From Prorocentrum cordatum (Eukaryota; Sar; Dinophyceae; Prorocentrales; Prorocentraceae), in assembly GCA_963575745.1 (NCBI GenBank), contig CAUYUJ010012158.1, positions 53,501-117,500 on the forward strand: a stretch of DNA of 64,000 bases. Reading direction: 5' to 3'. Numbering within the stretch: position 1 is the stretch's first letter; each line of letters begins with the position of its first letter. Positions 51,812-62,271 of the stretch are shown here, piece after piece. The notes below the pieces were generated by a model, which saw only the letters and a list, made by a program, of their open reading frames with translations, had not been told where the DNA came from and searched no databases. Position numbers and translations under genes: made by a program.

Positions 51812-51879
51812 ACCCCCCCCCCAGCTCACTCTGGACCCCAGGTCACCGCCTCCCCCACCCTGACCCTGGCAGCCGACCC

Positions 51880-52057
51880 AGGCCTCCCAGAGGCAGTGCG
51901 AGTAGTTGAGATCGAGGGATCGCACCGCATCGAACGATGCAGCGGCGCCGTCGGCTCGGTAGCGGCATCGGGCCCCACATCGAGTCACATCACCGATGCA
52001 TCGGCGTTGCGGCGCGATGCTCGGGCCCACTCTGCTCGGACCCCATCTGGGAGGCCT
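51880..52057. repeat. foldback repeat family A, copy 2
   Basis: Perfect 11-bp terminal inverted repeat AGGCCTCCCAG / CTGGGAGGCCT. Inner arms carry GATGCATCGGCGTTGCGGCG and its degenerate inverse, and ACCCCATCTGGGAGGCC on the right. 178 bases. Confidence 0.72.
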
Positions 52058-52255
52058 AGAGTGCCTGACTCGGATGAACGCGCCGCAGCGCCGATTCATC
52101 GGCGATGCCATTCGATATGGGGCTCGATATTCTCCGCGCCGACGCCGGCGATGCGTTGCCAACGTCGCTGTTGCCTCGCTGTTGCCTCGCCGATGCGTCG
52201 GCGGTGCGCCGCGATGCTCTGGCCCCATTTGCTCGGGCCGCATGTGGGATGCGTC
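52058..52255. repeat. foldback repeat family A, diverged copy adjacent to copy 2
   Basis: Shares GCCGATTCATCGGCGATGCC and CGCCGATGCGTCGGCGG-type words and ends in a decayed CTCGGGCCGCATGTGGGA arm. It lies head to tail with the preceding copy. Confidence 0.5.
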
Positions 52256-53517
52256 CAGCCCAGGCGGTGGCCACGCCGTCGGCTGAGTTATGGGCACTCG
52301 TTCTCCTGGGCGGTCTCGGGCGGCCTGGGCCCCCAGTGTCCTCGGGCCGTCCGCCATCTGGCCGCGCAGTGAGGTTTTTGTAAGATGGCGACCCAGACGT
52401 GCGACGTCGTGATCTCTCCGATGTGCGGTCCTCGGAAGTCCCGACCCTCTTCCACGGGGTCGGTGTTGCATCCCGAGCCCGTTTCGACTGCCCCGGGGCC
52501 CGGTGAGGGCCCCCAGAGGCCAGAAACGACGAAACAAGTCCGCATTGAATGTTCCATTAAGTTGGAGGTCTGGGTCTTTGTCGGGGCGAGGATCGTGGGC
52601 AAAAAACATACATACCCGTATCGGCGACCTCGCGTGTTGAGCCCCTGGGCCGCGACCCCGCGGACACGGGGCGTTTTTGTTGCGGCTGCCTCGCGCTGAA
52701 CACGTCCGTGCGACCGCGTATCCGCGGGATCGCGCGCGCCCCAGAGCCCAGACCGCGACGGTGCGGATACAGATGGGTTCGTCCATGGCAGGAGTCACAA
52801 GACGGACACCGATCCATTTTGACTGCAATGGGTCGGCTTTTCTGGCGGCCTGGATGTCGACGAGAGTGCCAGCCGTAGGGGATACAGTCAACCCACTCAG
52901 TAAAGACGAACGAGTTTCCAAGGGTGCCCTTGCATCCTTGCGTCGTCGGCCCATCCTTGGCCGCTTTTGCTGGCCGCGCCCCCGCCCGCAAAGTGCCAAC
53001 ATGGCCTTCCGAGGACCCTACATCCTCATGGTGCGTCCTCGCTCTATGGGTTGACCGTGTGTTCGCCGCTCGCGAGGTTTTTCTGCTCGATGCGCGAACC
53101 ATGCTGTGATAAGCGCTGGCCGCGCGGGCGCAGCCCGGGACGTACACACAATTGAACAGGGGCGCTCGACGTGTTTCGGCGAGGCGCTGTCGTGCCACAG
53201 GAAGTCCGCCAGGAGGCAGGTCCACTCGAGGAGGAGGGCGAATCAGCGAGGAGGCTGGCCGTGATCGTCCCCGGCGCCGCCGTCTGGCAGGACGACCGAG
53301 GCCATCGTGCGGCCTGCATCCGCGCCGCGGCGCCGCGCCGCGGCGAGTGCCCGCAAGTGGCGCTCGGGCCCCTTCCGCGTCGGGAGGATGAGGCCTTCCT
53401 CGGCTGGCGATGGCGAGGACGATTCTGACGAATCTTCTTTTCAGAGTGGCGGCACTCCGCTTCATTGTTCGCTTCGTAAGCACTTAGGAGGCGCTGGGCG
53501 TGGAGATAAAAATTAAC
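52256..53517. other. no supported gene
   Basis: Several long GC-driven frames on both strands lack motifs. A segment at 52440-52610 shares CCCCGGGGCCCGGTGAGGGC-type words (inverted) with 55700-55760, suggesting another dispersed repeat. Confidence 0.4.
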
Positions 53518-53586
53518 CTCCTCCTCCTTCTCCTTCTCCTCCTCCTCCTCTCTTCCTCCTCCCCCTCCTCCTCCTCCGCCTCCATT
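53518..53586. repeat. (CTC/CTT)n microsatellite
   Basis: CTCCTCCTTCTCC units for about 70 bases. Confidence 0.85.
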
Positions 53587-53782
53587 CCTCTGAATAATTC
53601 CTCCTTGTCGCACTCTGAGGCCGGTCGAAAGGGCGGCCGGGCGTTTCGCCTGAGACATCTTCACCATTTATGACCCTGAAGCTTCAGCATTGGCAGTAAT
53701 TTCTCAGTGTGTGTGCTTTTCAACCTTTGGCAACATTCTGCATTGGCAACATTGGCAAGATTGGCAACATTCAACAAGGGCG

Positions 53783-53945
53783 TGTGCTTTTCAAAATGTT
53801 GCTCTCGCCTCATCGGCGCGCACATTCTTTTTCAACATTTGCAAGAGTTCAACGGATTGAGGGCGCGCGGTTTTCAACATTTGGCTCTCGCCTCAGCGCC
53901 GCACACAGTCGTTTTCAAGATTTGAAAGAGTTTCACGGATTCCCA
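53783..53945 (+). repeat. ~80-bp direct duplication
   Basis: Two adjacent diverged copies share TTTTCAA-AT, GCTCTCGCCTCA, CGC-CACA, TTTTCAA-ATTTG-AAGAGTT and CACGGATT-type endings, following GGCAACATT short repeats at 53730-53775. Confidence 0.55.
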
Positions 53946-54491
53946 TGGTCAGCTTGCTTGTAGTGATGTTCTTGCAGGGCTTGTAAGGGTGCAGCAGTTA
54001 CTGTGATTCGCGGTGCTGAAGTCCCAGGAATGGTGTTCTGGCACCATCCAGGATCGTCAAGACGCAAAACTCAGGTTTATCCGTGGCATTGAAGTCCCGA
54101 GAATAGTGCTTTGGCATGCTTCAGGGGCTTCAAACGGTTGTCTCCCAACGAAGCAGTTCTCTCAGTGGCAATGAACTCTTTTAGGGGCCTATGAAGAGGG
54201 AGCTTGGACGGAGGGTTTATCTCAGCATCGTTGATGAGTCTTGGGTTTACACAGGTTCTCCTCCTCCTCCCCCTCCCCGTTCTCCTCCTCCTCTTCTCCT
54301 TCCTCCATTTCTCCGCCTCGTCCTTCTCCTCCTCCTCCTCCGCTGGGCCCCCCGCCGGCGCAGTCCGCCCCGCCCCCGCCTCTCGGCAGGCGGCGCCGTG
54401 GACGGGCGGTGGGCGTGAGGAGGCGCAGGCCTGGCTGCAGGAGGAGCGCGCCGCCCAGGGTCCGGCGCCGACCCAGCCGATCCGCCTTGGT
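53946..54491. other. no supported gene; (CTC)n tract
   Basis: A weak duplication around TGAAGTCCC (54018 and 54090), then a CTCCTC-type tract at about 54256-54346. No gene. Confidence 0.4.
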
Positions 54492-54654
54492 TGATGGGCC
54501 TGTTTTTCACCACCACCACCATAAGTTGGAGGGGGGAAGGAGGAGGAGGAGGACGAGGAGAAGGAGGAGGAGGAGGAGGAGGAGGAGGAGGAGGAGGAGA
54601 AGGAGGACCCCCCCTCCCTCCAACTTCTGGTGATGGTGGTGGAAAACAGGCCCA
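54492..54654. repeat. foldback element with (GGA)n loop
   Basis: Left arm TGATGGGCCTGTTTTTCACC (54492 on), CACCATAAGTTGGAGGG; right arm CCCTCCAACTTCTGGTGATG, GTGGAAAACAGGCCCATCA (to 54654). Arms of about 45 bases pair almost throughout and enclose a GGA/GAG microsatellite of about 70 bases. Confidence 0.85.
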
Positions 54655-55464
54655 TCATCGGTGTCGATATCGGCCTGCCCGGCTTGCCATGGGGTGCAAT
54701 CGACTACGCGCAAGAGTTCAGAGGAGGAAACCCATACTACTACCCTTCCCTCGCTTTCCCTCTTTCTGGGCTTCATGAGAGGCCCTCGTCGCCACCGCTG
54801 GATTCGCCTCGAAATCCTGGTGAGAACGCACCCCAGGAGAGGTCTGGGGAGTAGCGGTATCGGTACCTTTTGGTTGCCCCAAGAGTGACTCCTCGCCAGA
54901 GGGACCTTTGGTGCGGGCCCAATGGGGTCCCCCGATCGCTGAACGCGATGCGGTAGCAGCGCCTTGCGCGCCTGTGTTTGGCCCCCACGCGGCCCCCCAA
55001 AAGCCGGGCACCAGAGGTTACTCTTACCCAGGGTCATTCTTGCGCGTGGCCGAGACACTGTTCTGAAGGAAACGGGTCCTGAGGTTTTCTCTGTTTTTGG
55101 TTCCCTTGGGCCCTCCACGGCCCCCGGGATTGTCAGAGCACGGCTCAGTTGGAACATCTCGTCCTAGGGGAAGGTCCTGAGGTCCAGGATCTGTTTTCCT
55201 CAGGACCCGTTCCCCCCATGCTGACCGATCCGATCCTATTCGACCCCGGCATTCGATCGGGACGGACGAGGTAGGCGCCGAAAGAATGTGTGCAAAGACC
55301 GACGGCAGTTCTTGTTCATTCTGGACAGGATTCGTTGTCGGCCTGGCCGCGGTCATTTTCCATGTGAGACGGAAGGCCCAACAGCGGGCGCTGTCGGTGT
55401 TGGACAACATTGGTTGTTGGGAGTCGTCCATTTTTTCTGTACCCATTTCGGGCGTTCAAGCTCC
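54655..55464. other. no supported gene
   Basis: Contains GGTTTTCTCTGTTTTTGG and GGGCCCTCCACGGCCCCCGGG, similar to 55700-55760, indicating a further diverged repeat. No coding motifs. Confidence 0.4.
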
Positions 55465-55662
55465 AGGCTTCCTAGATGGGATCCGAGCAGATGGGGTCGG
55501 ATGGTCGCGCCGCATGGCCGATGCATCGCCGATGCGGGTCGATGTGGAGCCCCCTTTTTCTCCAAGCCGACGGCGCCGATGCAACGCCGATGTATCGGCG
55601 TTGCATCTGCGATGCAGCGCGATCCTCCGACCCCACCTACTCGGACCCCATGTGGGAGGCCT
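55465..55662. repeat. foldback repeat family A, copy 3
   Basis: Starts AGGCTTCCTAGATGGGATCC, ends ACCCCATGTGGGAGGCCT. Inner arms GATGGGGTCGGATGGTCGCG / CGCGATCCTCCGACCCCACC pair, and CGATGCATCGCCGATG words flank the centre. 198 bases. Confidence 0.75.
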
Positions 55663-56141
55663 GCAGACACGCGAGCATCTCGAAAAAGTCGGAACGGAGG
55701 TTTTCCTCGTTTTCGGTTTCTCCAGGGGCCCTCGCCAGGCCCGGGGGGCCAGCAAAATCTTACACATCGACTTGGGATGAGATACCCGCCCTGGGGAATG
55801 GGGCCTGGAGTTCCGTGGACCCCGTCCCGAATGCCTTTGTCCACTTCGGTGTCGATCTTGGCCGACCCGATCCGATCCGACTTTCATGTTCCGACGGTTC
55901 CAGGCAGCGCCCATCTACTTGCACGGCCGTTGTGCATCCTGGCGCCGCCGATCCGATTCGAATATGACTCCGTGCCGACTGCGACCCGCTCCGTTGCTGA
56001 CCAGCGGCGGTGGCACCGGATGATGCAGTCGGCGGCGGCGCCGAGGTCTCAGCGGGGCATCCAGGCGGTGGTCACATCGGGGGCGGCCAAGGGGGGGGTG
56101 ATGGCTAGGGGTGGGTGGCACCCCTCAGGGGCAACGATCGG
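55663..56141. other. no supported gene
   Basis: GATCCGA-rich and GC-rich. Contains GGTCACATCGGGGGCGGCCA at 56072-56091, repeated at 56338-56357. Confidence 0.4.
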
Positions 56142-56300
56142 GGGGGGATAGGCTCAGGATGGGATGCAGCGACCTGCAATTGTCCATGGATCGCCGATAG
56201 GGGCCCGATCGCCCAGCTCGCTCAGGAACGCGCGGAATCGCCATTGGGGGCCTGTCGCCGATATAGCGGCGATGTATCGCCGATTCGGGGTCGGGATTCC
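56142..56300. repeat. dispersed repeat family C, copy 3
   Basis: Begins GGGGGATAGGCTCAGG and contains CGCCGATAGGGGCCCGATC, GGGGCCTGTCGCCGATA and TATCGCCGATTCGGGGTCGG, collinear with 8130-8287. Confidence 0.55.
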
Positions 56301-57365
56301 CCCCCCCCTCGCCCCTTTCGTTGCCACCCCGGCGGCGGTCACATCGGGGGCGGCCAAGAGGGGGGTGAGGACATCATGGCCGGGGCCATGACATCCCGGA
56401 TTTTGTGGCGCCTCCGCTTGTTATTCAACACGTCCCCGGCGCCCCCCCTGGGCCGCGCACAGCGAACCCCTCTCGTGGACGCCTTTGGTCACGCGCGGCA
56501 GCCGCCTCCCGAGGAGCGCCGGCAGCGTGACCAAGGCAGCCCGTCTCCTCAAGGCAGCTCGCGGGCGCCGCCACGGCACCCCACCCTGCGAGAGTATGCC
56601 GGAGAGAGGCATCCAGAAGGCGCCGGACCCAGCCCTTGCCGAGCATCTGCGCGCCACGGCCGTGGAGGGCGTGCCCGTACGTGGCACGGTCCCGAGAGAG
56701 GAGTTGAAGGAGACAACCGAACTCTGGGTCAGTAATTCTGGCAATGGTGCTATCGTCGACGGTGTCGTCGATCGTCAGGCGTAAAGTTCTCGGACAGAAT
56801 GACGACTCCAAGAGCACAAGCTGCCGCCAACATCTTTGATCATCTCGTTGCACTCATCGGACAAGCTTGGTATGGGATCCATCCGCTCTTTGACGTGACT
56901 CTGGGCTAAGTCTGGAAAAAGGTAGCTGAAAGATCATATTTCAGGGGGAGCGCCGTCCGCTGCACCACGAAATTTGGGCAATCCCGTTCTTGAAAAGGTT
57001 TGCCATTGCTAGCGTCGACGTCCACATCGTCTATGCCCTCGGTGTCGAGGCGGCCCTTGTGGACGGTCTGGCGACGGCCAGGCAGCCCTTTTGGACCTCC
57101 AGAGTCCGCGATCGAGGGCTTCGTTTCGGAAGTCGGCCAGGAGGGGAGCTGGCCGATCCGCGACCTCTGGGGGCCCTCTGGGCCTCGTGAGGGCGGCTCG
57201 CGCCTCGTTGGTTGGGCCAGCCCTGCGACTTGGCGGCGCCGCGGCGCGGCGCGGCCTTGTCTTTCTGTGGGGGGCAAGAGGAGGGAGCCCCGACGAGATT
57301 CGTCACAGTGTTGACCCTCCCTGGCGCGCGGAGCGCGCCAGGGGCAGCGCCAGAGGCGCCGCCCG
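56301..57365. other. no supported gene
   Basis: GC-rich frames without motifs. The region left of 57366 lacks the left arm expected for foldback family B. Confidence 0.4.
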
Positions 57366-57404
57366 GGGGTCCAGCGCCGATCCAAGAAATCCGCGCGGAG
57401 CTCC
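57366..57404. repeat. foldback repeat family B, right arm only (copy 2)
   Basis: CCAGCGCCGATCCAAGAAAT and CCGCGCGGAGCTC followed by GAAAGTTGACGTTTACG, as in the copy at 7917-8033. The centre TGGCGCGCGGAGCGCGCCA lies just left (57332-57350), but the outer left arm is missing. Confidence 0.55.
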
Positions 57405-57521
57405 GAAAGTTGACGTTTACGCATCTTTTCTGTGAAGACCTCCCCGCCCCGACGTGCTCCACCCCGGCCGAGCGTTACCGCTACCCGCCCCATCCCTCCC
57501 GAGTAACGACTGTTACCATCT

Positions 57522-57742
57522 AGGCCCCCCAGACGGGGTCCGAGTAAATGGGGTCGGCGGATCGCGCTGCATCGGTGATGCATCGATGATGCGCCTCGAT
57601 GTGGATACCGTTTTGCTTTACGTCGACGTCGCATAATTATGCATCGCCAACGTAGACAATTCATCGCCGATGCATCGCCGATGTATCGTCGATGCTGCGC
57701 GCTCCTCCGACCCCGTCTACTCGGACCCCATGTTGGAGGCCT
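57522..57742. repeat. foldback repeat family A, copy 4
   Basis: Starts AGGCCCCCCAGACGGGGTCC, ends ACTCGGACCCCATGTTGGAG then GCCT. The arms enclose GATGCATCG repeats and a short AT-richer centre (CATAATTATGCATC). 221 bases. Confidence 0.72.
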
Positions 57743-58169
57743 CTATACCAGGATTTGTAACAAGACGATCTCTCTGTGGCCTGTCAGCCACCCACGAGCA
57801 GAGTGGCGTCAGCGGGAAGGGAGGAAGGCGCCCCTGCCTCTTCGAAGGCGTCGGCCGTATCTATAGATGTAAGGCCGGCGCCTTTTGAGGCAGCCTCCTT
57901 CTGAGAAGCCTTCCCCCCTCCCCCTACCCCTTGTGCGCGCCGCCAAGTCTGGTCCTCTCGGACAGGGCTAGGACGAGGATGAATCCGTTCCAGAGCGTTC
58001 CAGAACGCTGTCAGAGCGTTCCAGATCCTCGTCCCAGCTTCGTCTTATACCCTCCTTGTGCTTAACGTCAAGTCTGGTCCTCCCCCCCGTGGCAGCTCTT
58101 CCCCCCCAGGACGAGGAGCCCTTGGGCGGGCTCGCCTGCCAGGCGGCTGGCCCTTCGCCCCGCGCCCGC
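57743..58169. other. no supported gene
   Basis: Contains repeated CGTTCCAGA words (AGAGCGTTCCAGAACGCTG) near 57990-58033. No coding motifs. Confidence 0.4.
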
Positions 58170-58478
58170 GATGGAGGTCGTCGTCGTGGTCGTCGTCAAC
58201 ATCGTCGTCGTCTGTTGCTGGCAGCGACGTCGTCGTCGTCGTTGTGGTGGTGGTGGTGGCGTCGGCGTCCTCGTCTCCGTCGTCGTCGTGGTCGTCATCG
58301 TCGTTGTCGTCTGTTGCTGGCGGCGACGTCGTCGTCGTCTACTGCTGGCGGCGATGAGGTCGTCGTCGCCGTCGTCGTCTGTTGCTGGCGGCGACGTCGT
58401 CATCGTCGTCGTCGTCGTCCGTGGCGTCGGCGTCCTCGCCACCGTCTCCGTCGTCATCGTCGCCGTCGTTGTAAATTA
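58170..58478. repeat. (GTC)n-based higher-order repeat with TGTTGCTGGCGGCGACG units
   Basis: GTCGTC tracts punctuated by four copies of TGTTGCTGGCGGCGACGTCG (one with small changes) and two copies of GGCGTCGGCGTCCTCG. Open on both strands only because of triplet periodicity. Confidence 0.8.
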
Positions 58479-58985
58479 GGGCGTTATGTTTTTGCGGTGG
58501 CGGTGGCCCCTGGTGGCCTTCGCCCCGTCCCGCCACCGTGCCCGGGTAGTGGTGCGGAGGCCTTTTTGAGTGCTGGTCGAGGTCCCTCGGGATGCCTCTC
58601 GGGGGCTGCCATCTGCGCAGCCATCCCCACTTTCGTGAGCTCTTGGGAGGTCCAGCGAGATCTGGTATGACGTGCGTCCAATCGATTCGTTGCGCTCCCT
58701 TGGAGCTCGCAGCTGCGCAGCTGTCGCCGTGTGCGTGAGCCTGTGGCTACGCTACTCCCGATCGGCCCGAAGGCCGTGCCAATCTAGGACCCGGGCATCT
58801 GTGCGATCGTCACGCATGGATTGCTGCTCGGGCAGGCAGGAGCGGGAGCAGGAGCCTGTGGGCGGTACAGCACAGGGCGGCCTGCCCAGATCCAACCGGT
58901 ACCTCGCGCTCAGCGGGGGGCGAAATACTTGCTCAGATCCGACGGAAGTCAAGATAGATCGGTTAGCCATCGTGGACCCCAAGGG
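58479..58985. other. no supported gene
   Basis: No recognisable gene in any frame. Confidence 0.4.
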
Positions 58986-59230
58986 GTGTTTTCTTGGGAT
59001 CTGTGCTGTGCAATCTGGGTGGTGTAATCAGTGTGGTGCAATCTGGGTGGTGCAATCACTGTGGTGCAAGCTATGTGGTGCCAAACACTGCGAAACAGTG
59101 CGAAGCAATGCAAATCGATGCAAAGCATTGCAACGCAATGCAACGCAATGCAACGAACTGCAAAGCGATGCGGAACAATGCAACGCCATGCAACACAATT
59201 GCAAAGCAACGCAAGGTAACGCAACACAGA
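58986..59230 (+). repeat. GTGGTGCAATC 20-mer repeat and ATGCAACGCA 10-mer repeat
   Basis: First about five units of TGCAATCTGGGTGGTG / GTAATCAGTGTGGTGC (59006-59080), then about twelve units of a 9-10 base ATGCAACGCA/ATGCAAAGC motif (59105-59205). The first motif recurs at 61365-61385 and 63245-63425. Confidence 0.7.
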
Positions 59231-59236
59231 GCAAAA

Positions 59237-59535
59237 CAACACGGCGACGGGCGGCCACACGCTGGCCAGACCGACTCCTCGGCCCAGTGCTAGTGGCAGC
59301 GACGGACGGCGGCGACGGGCGGCCACACGCCGGCCAGACCGACACGGGGATCTACCTCAGGAGAGGAGTGGGACCCCCCGAGTGCAAGCACCATATGGAC
59401 AGTGGTGACCAGGGGCGGCGGCGACGGGCGGCCGCAAGCCAGCCAGACCGACAACCAAGCCCTCGCACAATCAAAATCGTGACTGAGGACGGCGGCGACG
59501 GGCTGCTACTATTGGCCAGTCCGACAACAGGGCCC
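59237..59535 (+). repeat. four spaced copies of GGCGACGGGCGGCCACACG
   Basis: GGCGGCGACGGGCGGCCACA and GGCCAGACCGAC recur at about 59241, 59307, 59409 and (shortened) 59494, with unrelated spacers of 25-65 bases. Confidence 0.7.
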
Positions 59536-59563
59536 AGTTCTTTAGACGAGAAGAACCCCTGAT

Positions 59564-59689
59564 GGGCTCCGCGCGGATTTCTCAGATCGGGGTTGGACCC
59601 CTTTGGCGGCGCCTCTGGCGCCGAGCCTGGCGCGCTCCTTGTGCCAGGGAGGGGGTCCAGCGCCGATCCCAGAAACCAGCACGGAGCTC
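59564..59689. repeat. foldback repeat family B, copy 3
   Basis: GGGCTCCGCGCGGATTTC on the left and AGCACGGAGCTC on the right, with GGTCCAGCGCCGATCCCAGA and a GGCGCCTCTGGCGCC centre. The right flank TTTTTATGTTTCTGCAG resembles that of copy 1. Confidence 0.65.
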
Positions 59690-59999
59690 AGAATTTTTAT
59701 GTTTCTGCAGTTTATCATTCTGCTGGATTCGGAATCTCTTGGCACCTCTTAGGCGCTTCTTTGGGGAGCTCTGGTTGGGGGCATGGTGGGTGTTTCGGGG
59801 TTGAATATTTGAGAGAAGGCTCCCAATGACCCCTTGGTTTCTCCCTCTTAGGCCATTCGCGGGGCGCTTTTGAAGACATCTTGGCCCGTCTTGGGGTGTT
59901 CTTGGGCCATCCTGGAGCCCTCTAGGGGGTATTTTGAGCCGCCTTGGGTCGAACTCGGAGGCCTCTTGGGCCGTCTTGGAGTGTCGCTCCCTCCTCCTC
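59690..59999. repeat. TCTTGGG short-unit repeat, second site
   Basis: From about 59870, CGTCTTGG, GTTCTTGGGCC, GCCTTGGGTC and CCTCTTGGGCC follow each other, matching the makeup of 5280-5810. No gene. Confidence 0.55.
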
Positions 60000-60145
60000 C
60001 TCCTCCTCTCCTCCTCCTCCTCCTCCTCCTCCTCCTCCTCCTCCTCCTCCTCCTCCTCTCCTTCTCCTCCTCCTCCTCCTCCTCCTCCTCCTCATCCTCC
60101 CCCTGCTCCTCCTCCCAGTCCTCCTCTCCTCCTGGTGTTCCCCCT
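60000..60145. repeat. (CTC)n microsatellite
   Basis: About 145 bases of mostly CTC triplets. Confidence 0.9.
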
Positions 60146-60315
60146 TCCTCCTCGCTCCTACCTCCTGCCAGGCAGGCGGCCAGCCCTACGCCCTCGGCGA
60201 CGGCGGCGCGGAGGGCGACGCAGAGGCGGCCCACAGCCCGCCCGTCGTGTCCTCCGTCCCTCCTGCTCTTTCTCCTTCTGTCCCTCCTCGTGAACTCCTG
60301 CGTGTGAGTTAGTCT

Positions 60316-60475
60316 AGGCCTCCCAGGTGGGGTCCGAGTAGATGGGGTCGAATGGTCGCGCCGCATGGCCGATGCATCGCCGACGTCGCCAATGCATCGG
60401 TGATGCCTCGCCGATGTATCGGCGATGCGGCAAGATCCTCCTACCTTATCTTCATGGGCCCCATTAGAGAGGCCT
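60316..60475. repeat. foldback repeat family A, copy 5
   Basis: Starts AGGCCTCCCAGGTGGGGTCC then GAGTAGATGGGGTCGAATGG. The right arm is more diverged (CAAGATCCTCCTACCTTATC) and ends AGAGGCCT. GATGCATCG words fill the centre. 160 bases. Confidence 0.65.
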
Positions 60476-60744
60476 CTAGTTAGAGGAGTCAGCACGCGGG
60501 GGAGGCGGTGTCCGCAGTGGACAGTCTGAGAGGAGAAGGAATGATATTCATCAAGCCAGGTGCGCTCGCGTCATATCTGACGTCCCTTTCCTCCCTCCCA
60601 TCCCAGCATTGAGCTGTATGCCATGGCATTGTTTGGCAGCGCGTAGCCCAGCGTTGCATTTTACAGCACTGCGGAGTAAGGCATGCAATCGCATATACCA
60701 TGGCTGCATGCACGGCGCAGTCGGAAACAATCATGCCGGAGGAC
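60476..60744. other. no supported gene
   Basis: Short GCATTG/GCAGCGCG words but no gene and no clear repeat. Confidence 0.35.
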
Positions 60745-61015
60745 CGACGCTGCAGAGACGAGGCCAGGGCTGCAGCGGGCGCACCACCTGGGAGGACCGA
60801 GCACGCGGAAATGAGGCTAGCGCTGCGGCGGGAGCACCATTCGGAAGGACCGATCACGTGGAGTTGAGACCAGCTTTGCAGCGGGAGCACCGGTCGCAAG
60901 TGCCGAAGGCGCAGAAACGAGACGAGCGTTGCAGCGGGAGCCACATATTTTGAAGAGCTAGACGTGCGGACATGTGGCTAGCGCTGCAGCGAAAGCACCG
61001 TCTTGAAGGACCGAA
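60745..61015 (+). repeat. ~60-bp VNTR, five units
   Basis: Units carry GCAGAAACGAG-CCAGCGCTGCAGCGGGAGCACC-type sequence, then GGAAGGACCGA. Starts at about 60748, 60806, 60866, 60909 and 60970, with scattered differences and one shortened unit. Confidence 0.8.
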
Positions 61016-61408
61016 GCCGTTCGGGTTGGACAATCACATGATAAATCCACACTTTCTGAAATCCTGTATGTTTGAGCAGCTCTCGGAGAGGGTGCGACAT
61101 GTTTCGGATATAGAGTCAGGGGAGAGGTGACTAGCACCCAGAATATGTAGTTGCCTGGAGTAGTGGCAGAGGGAGGCAGGAACGCGGTAGGCGCTGGGGC
61201 GAGGGCGCCCTTCGGGACGGCCCAAGACGAACGGCCGACTCAGATCCGAGTGGTACAACACCCGTGGATAACACAATGTAGGTTAATATTTTTGCATGTG
61301 CATGTGAGTCAGCGCGTTCCCCAAACAGTGCGGTCTGGTACTCGGTGTTCTGCAGAACATGTTGTGCAATCTATGTGGTGCCAGTAATTTCAAGAGGCCT
61401 GGAGTTGC
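61016..61408. other. no supported gene
   Basis: No recognisable gene. One GTGCAATCTATGTGGTGCC motif at 61364-61382 just before the repeat that follows. Confidence 0.35.
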
Positions 61409-61880
61409 CAGTCCACCGCTCGCGTAATAATCCCACCCACCCACCCGCAACTTGGTTTGCAACACCCTTGTGGCGGCGATTGTGATTACTGCCTGGCGCT
61501 GGCTGGTGCATCGCTGCGGCGGCGCTAGCCCGCGCATGCTCGCGCGCGCAGGGGCCAGCAAAATCGGCGCGACCGTCGCGGCCGCGGTGGCTCTGACTTC
61601 GCAGGCCGCGCAGACGCGCGGGCACTTCAGTGCTTGTCGGTGACCTGGGCAGGCGCGGTATCTTGGCGGCGTCGACATCGGCATACGCCGTGCTGCTAGT
61701 TGTAATGCTGGTGACGACGATGCTGATGGCGACGGCAACGCCAACGACGGCGCCGATGCTCAGCACGCCGATGACGATGATGGTGTTCGCGTTGGTGATG
61801 AAGGTTTGTTTTTGATGGTTTTGGACATGCGCGCGCGGCCGACGCGCGCGAGTGGCCCGCCTGGTATTTGTTGACAGGGA
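61409..61880 (-). repeat. ~0.47-kb repeat E, copy 1, with hydrophobic minus-strand frame
   Basis: Shares the order CACCCACCCGCAACTTGGTT, GCGGCGATT, GGCGCTGGCTGGTGCATCGC, GTGACCT-GG, GCTGATGGCGACGGCAA, GCTCAGCACGCCG and GACATGCGCGCGCGGCCGA with copies 2 and 3. On the minus strand an open frame (61371-61916) reads NTIIVIGVLSIGAVVGVAVA then a PRSPTSTEVPARLRGL tail: one membrane-like segment plus a basic tail. Confidence 0.75.
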
Positions 61881-62271
61881 CTGCCCCAGACAGTCGATTT
61901 GTAGATCCTGACGCAACCAGAGGTTTTGAAAGATGTCGGCATGCGCGCGACGACGTGCGCGTGTGCACTTCGCCCAACGGGTTGTAGAGAATTCTTGCTC
62001 ATTAGCGGCGTTTTGATGATCGCGCGTGCGCGCGTTTTTTGCAAACGGATGGTGTGTGTGCGTGTGTGCGTGCGTGTGCGTGTGTGTCTGTGTGTGGGGT
62101 GTCGGCCCAGTCTGGTTGAGATGATATGAGTATATAGATTCCGGTTGGACGTTGGGGCAGAATCATACGTAAATGGCAACACACAAAAGCGGGCGGATAG
62201 TCTTGGGGGGAGGGTGTGGAAGTGGTAGGTCGTAGTTATCGCTAGAAAGAAACAGCCGAGATTGAAGTTGT

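Noticed and set aside
51806-53002. ~400-residue minus-strand frame
   Set aside because: Spans two foldback repeats and has no motif; composition-driven.
53866-53890. DinoSL-like ACATTTGGCTC
   Set aside because: Part of a local ~80-bp duplication whose other copy does not match; no gene follows.
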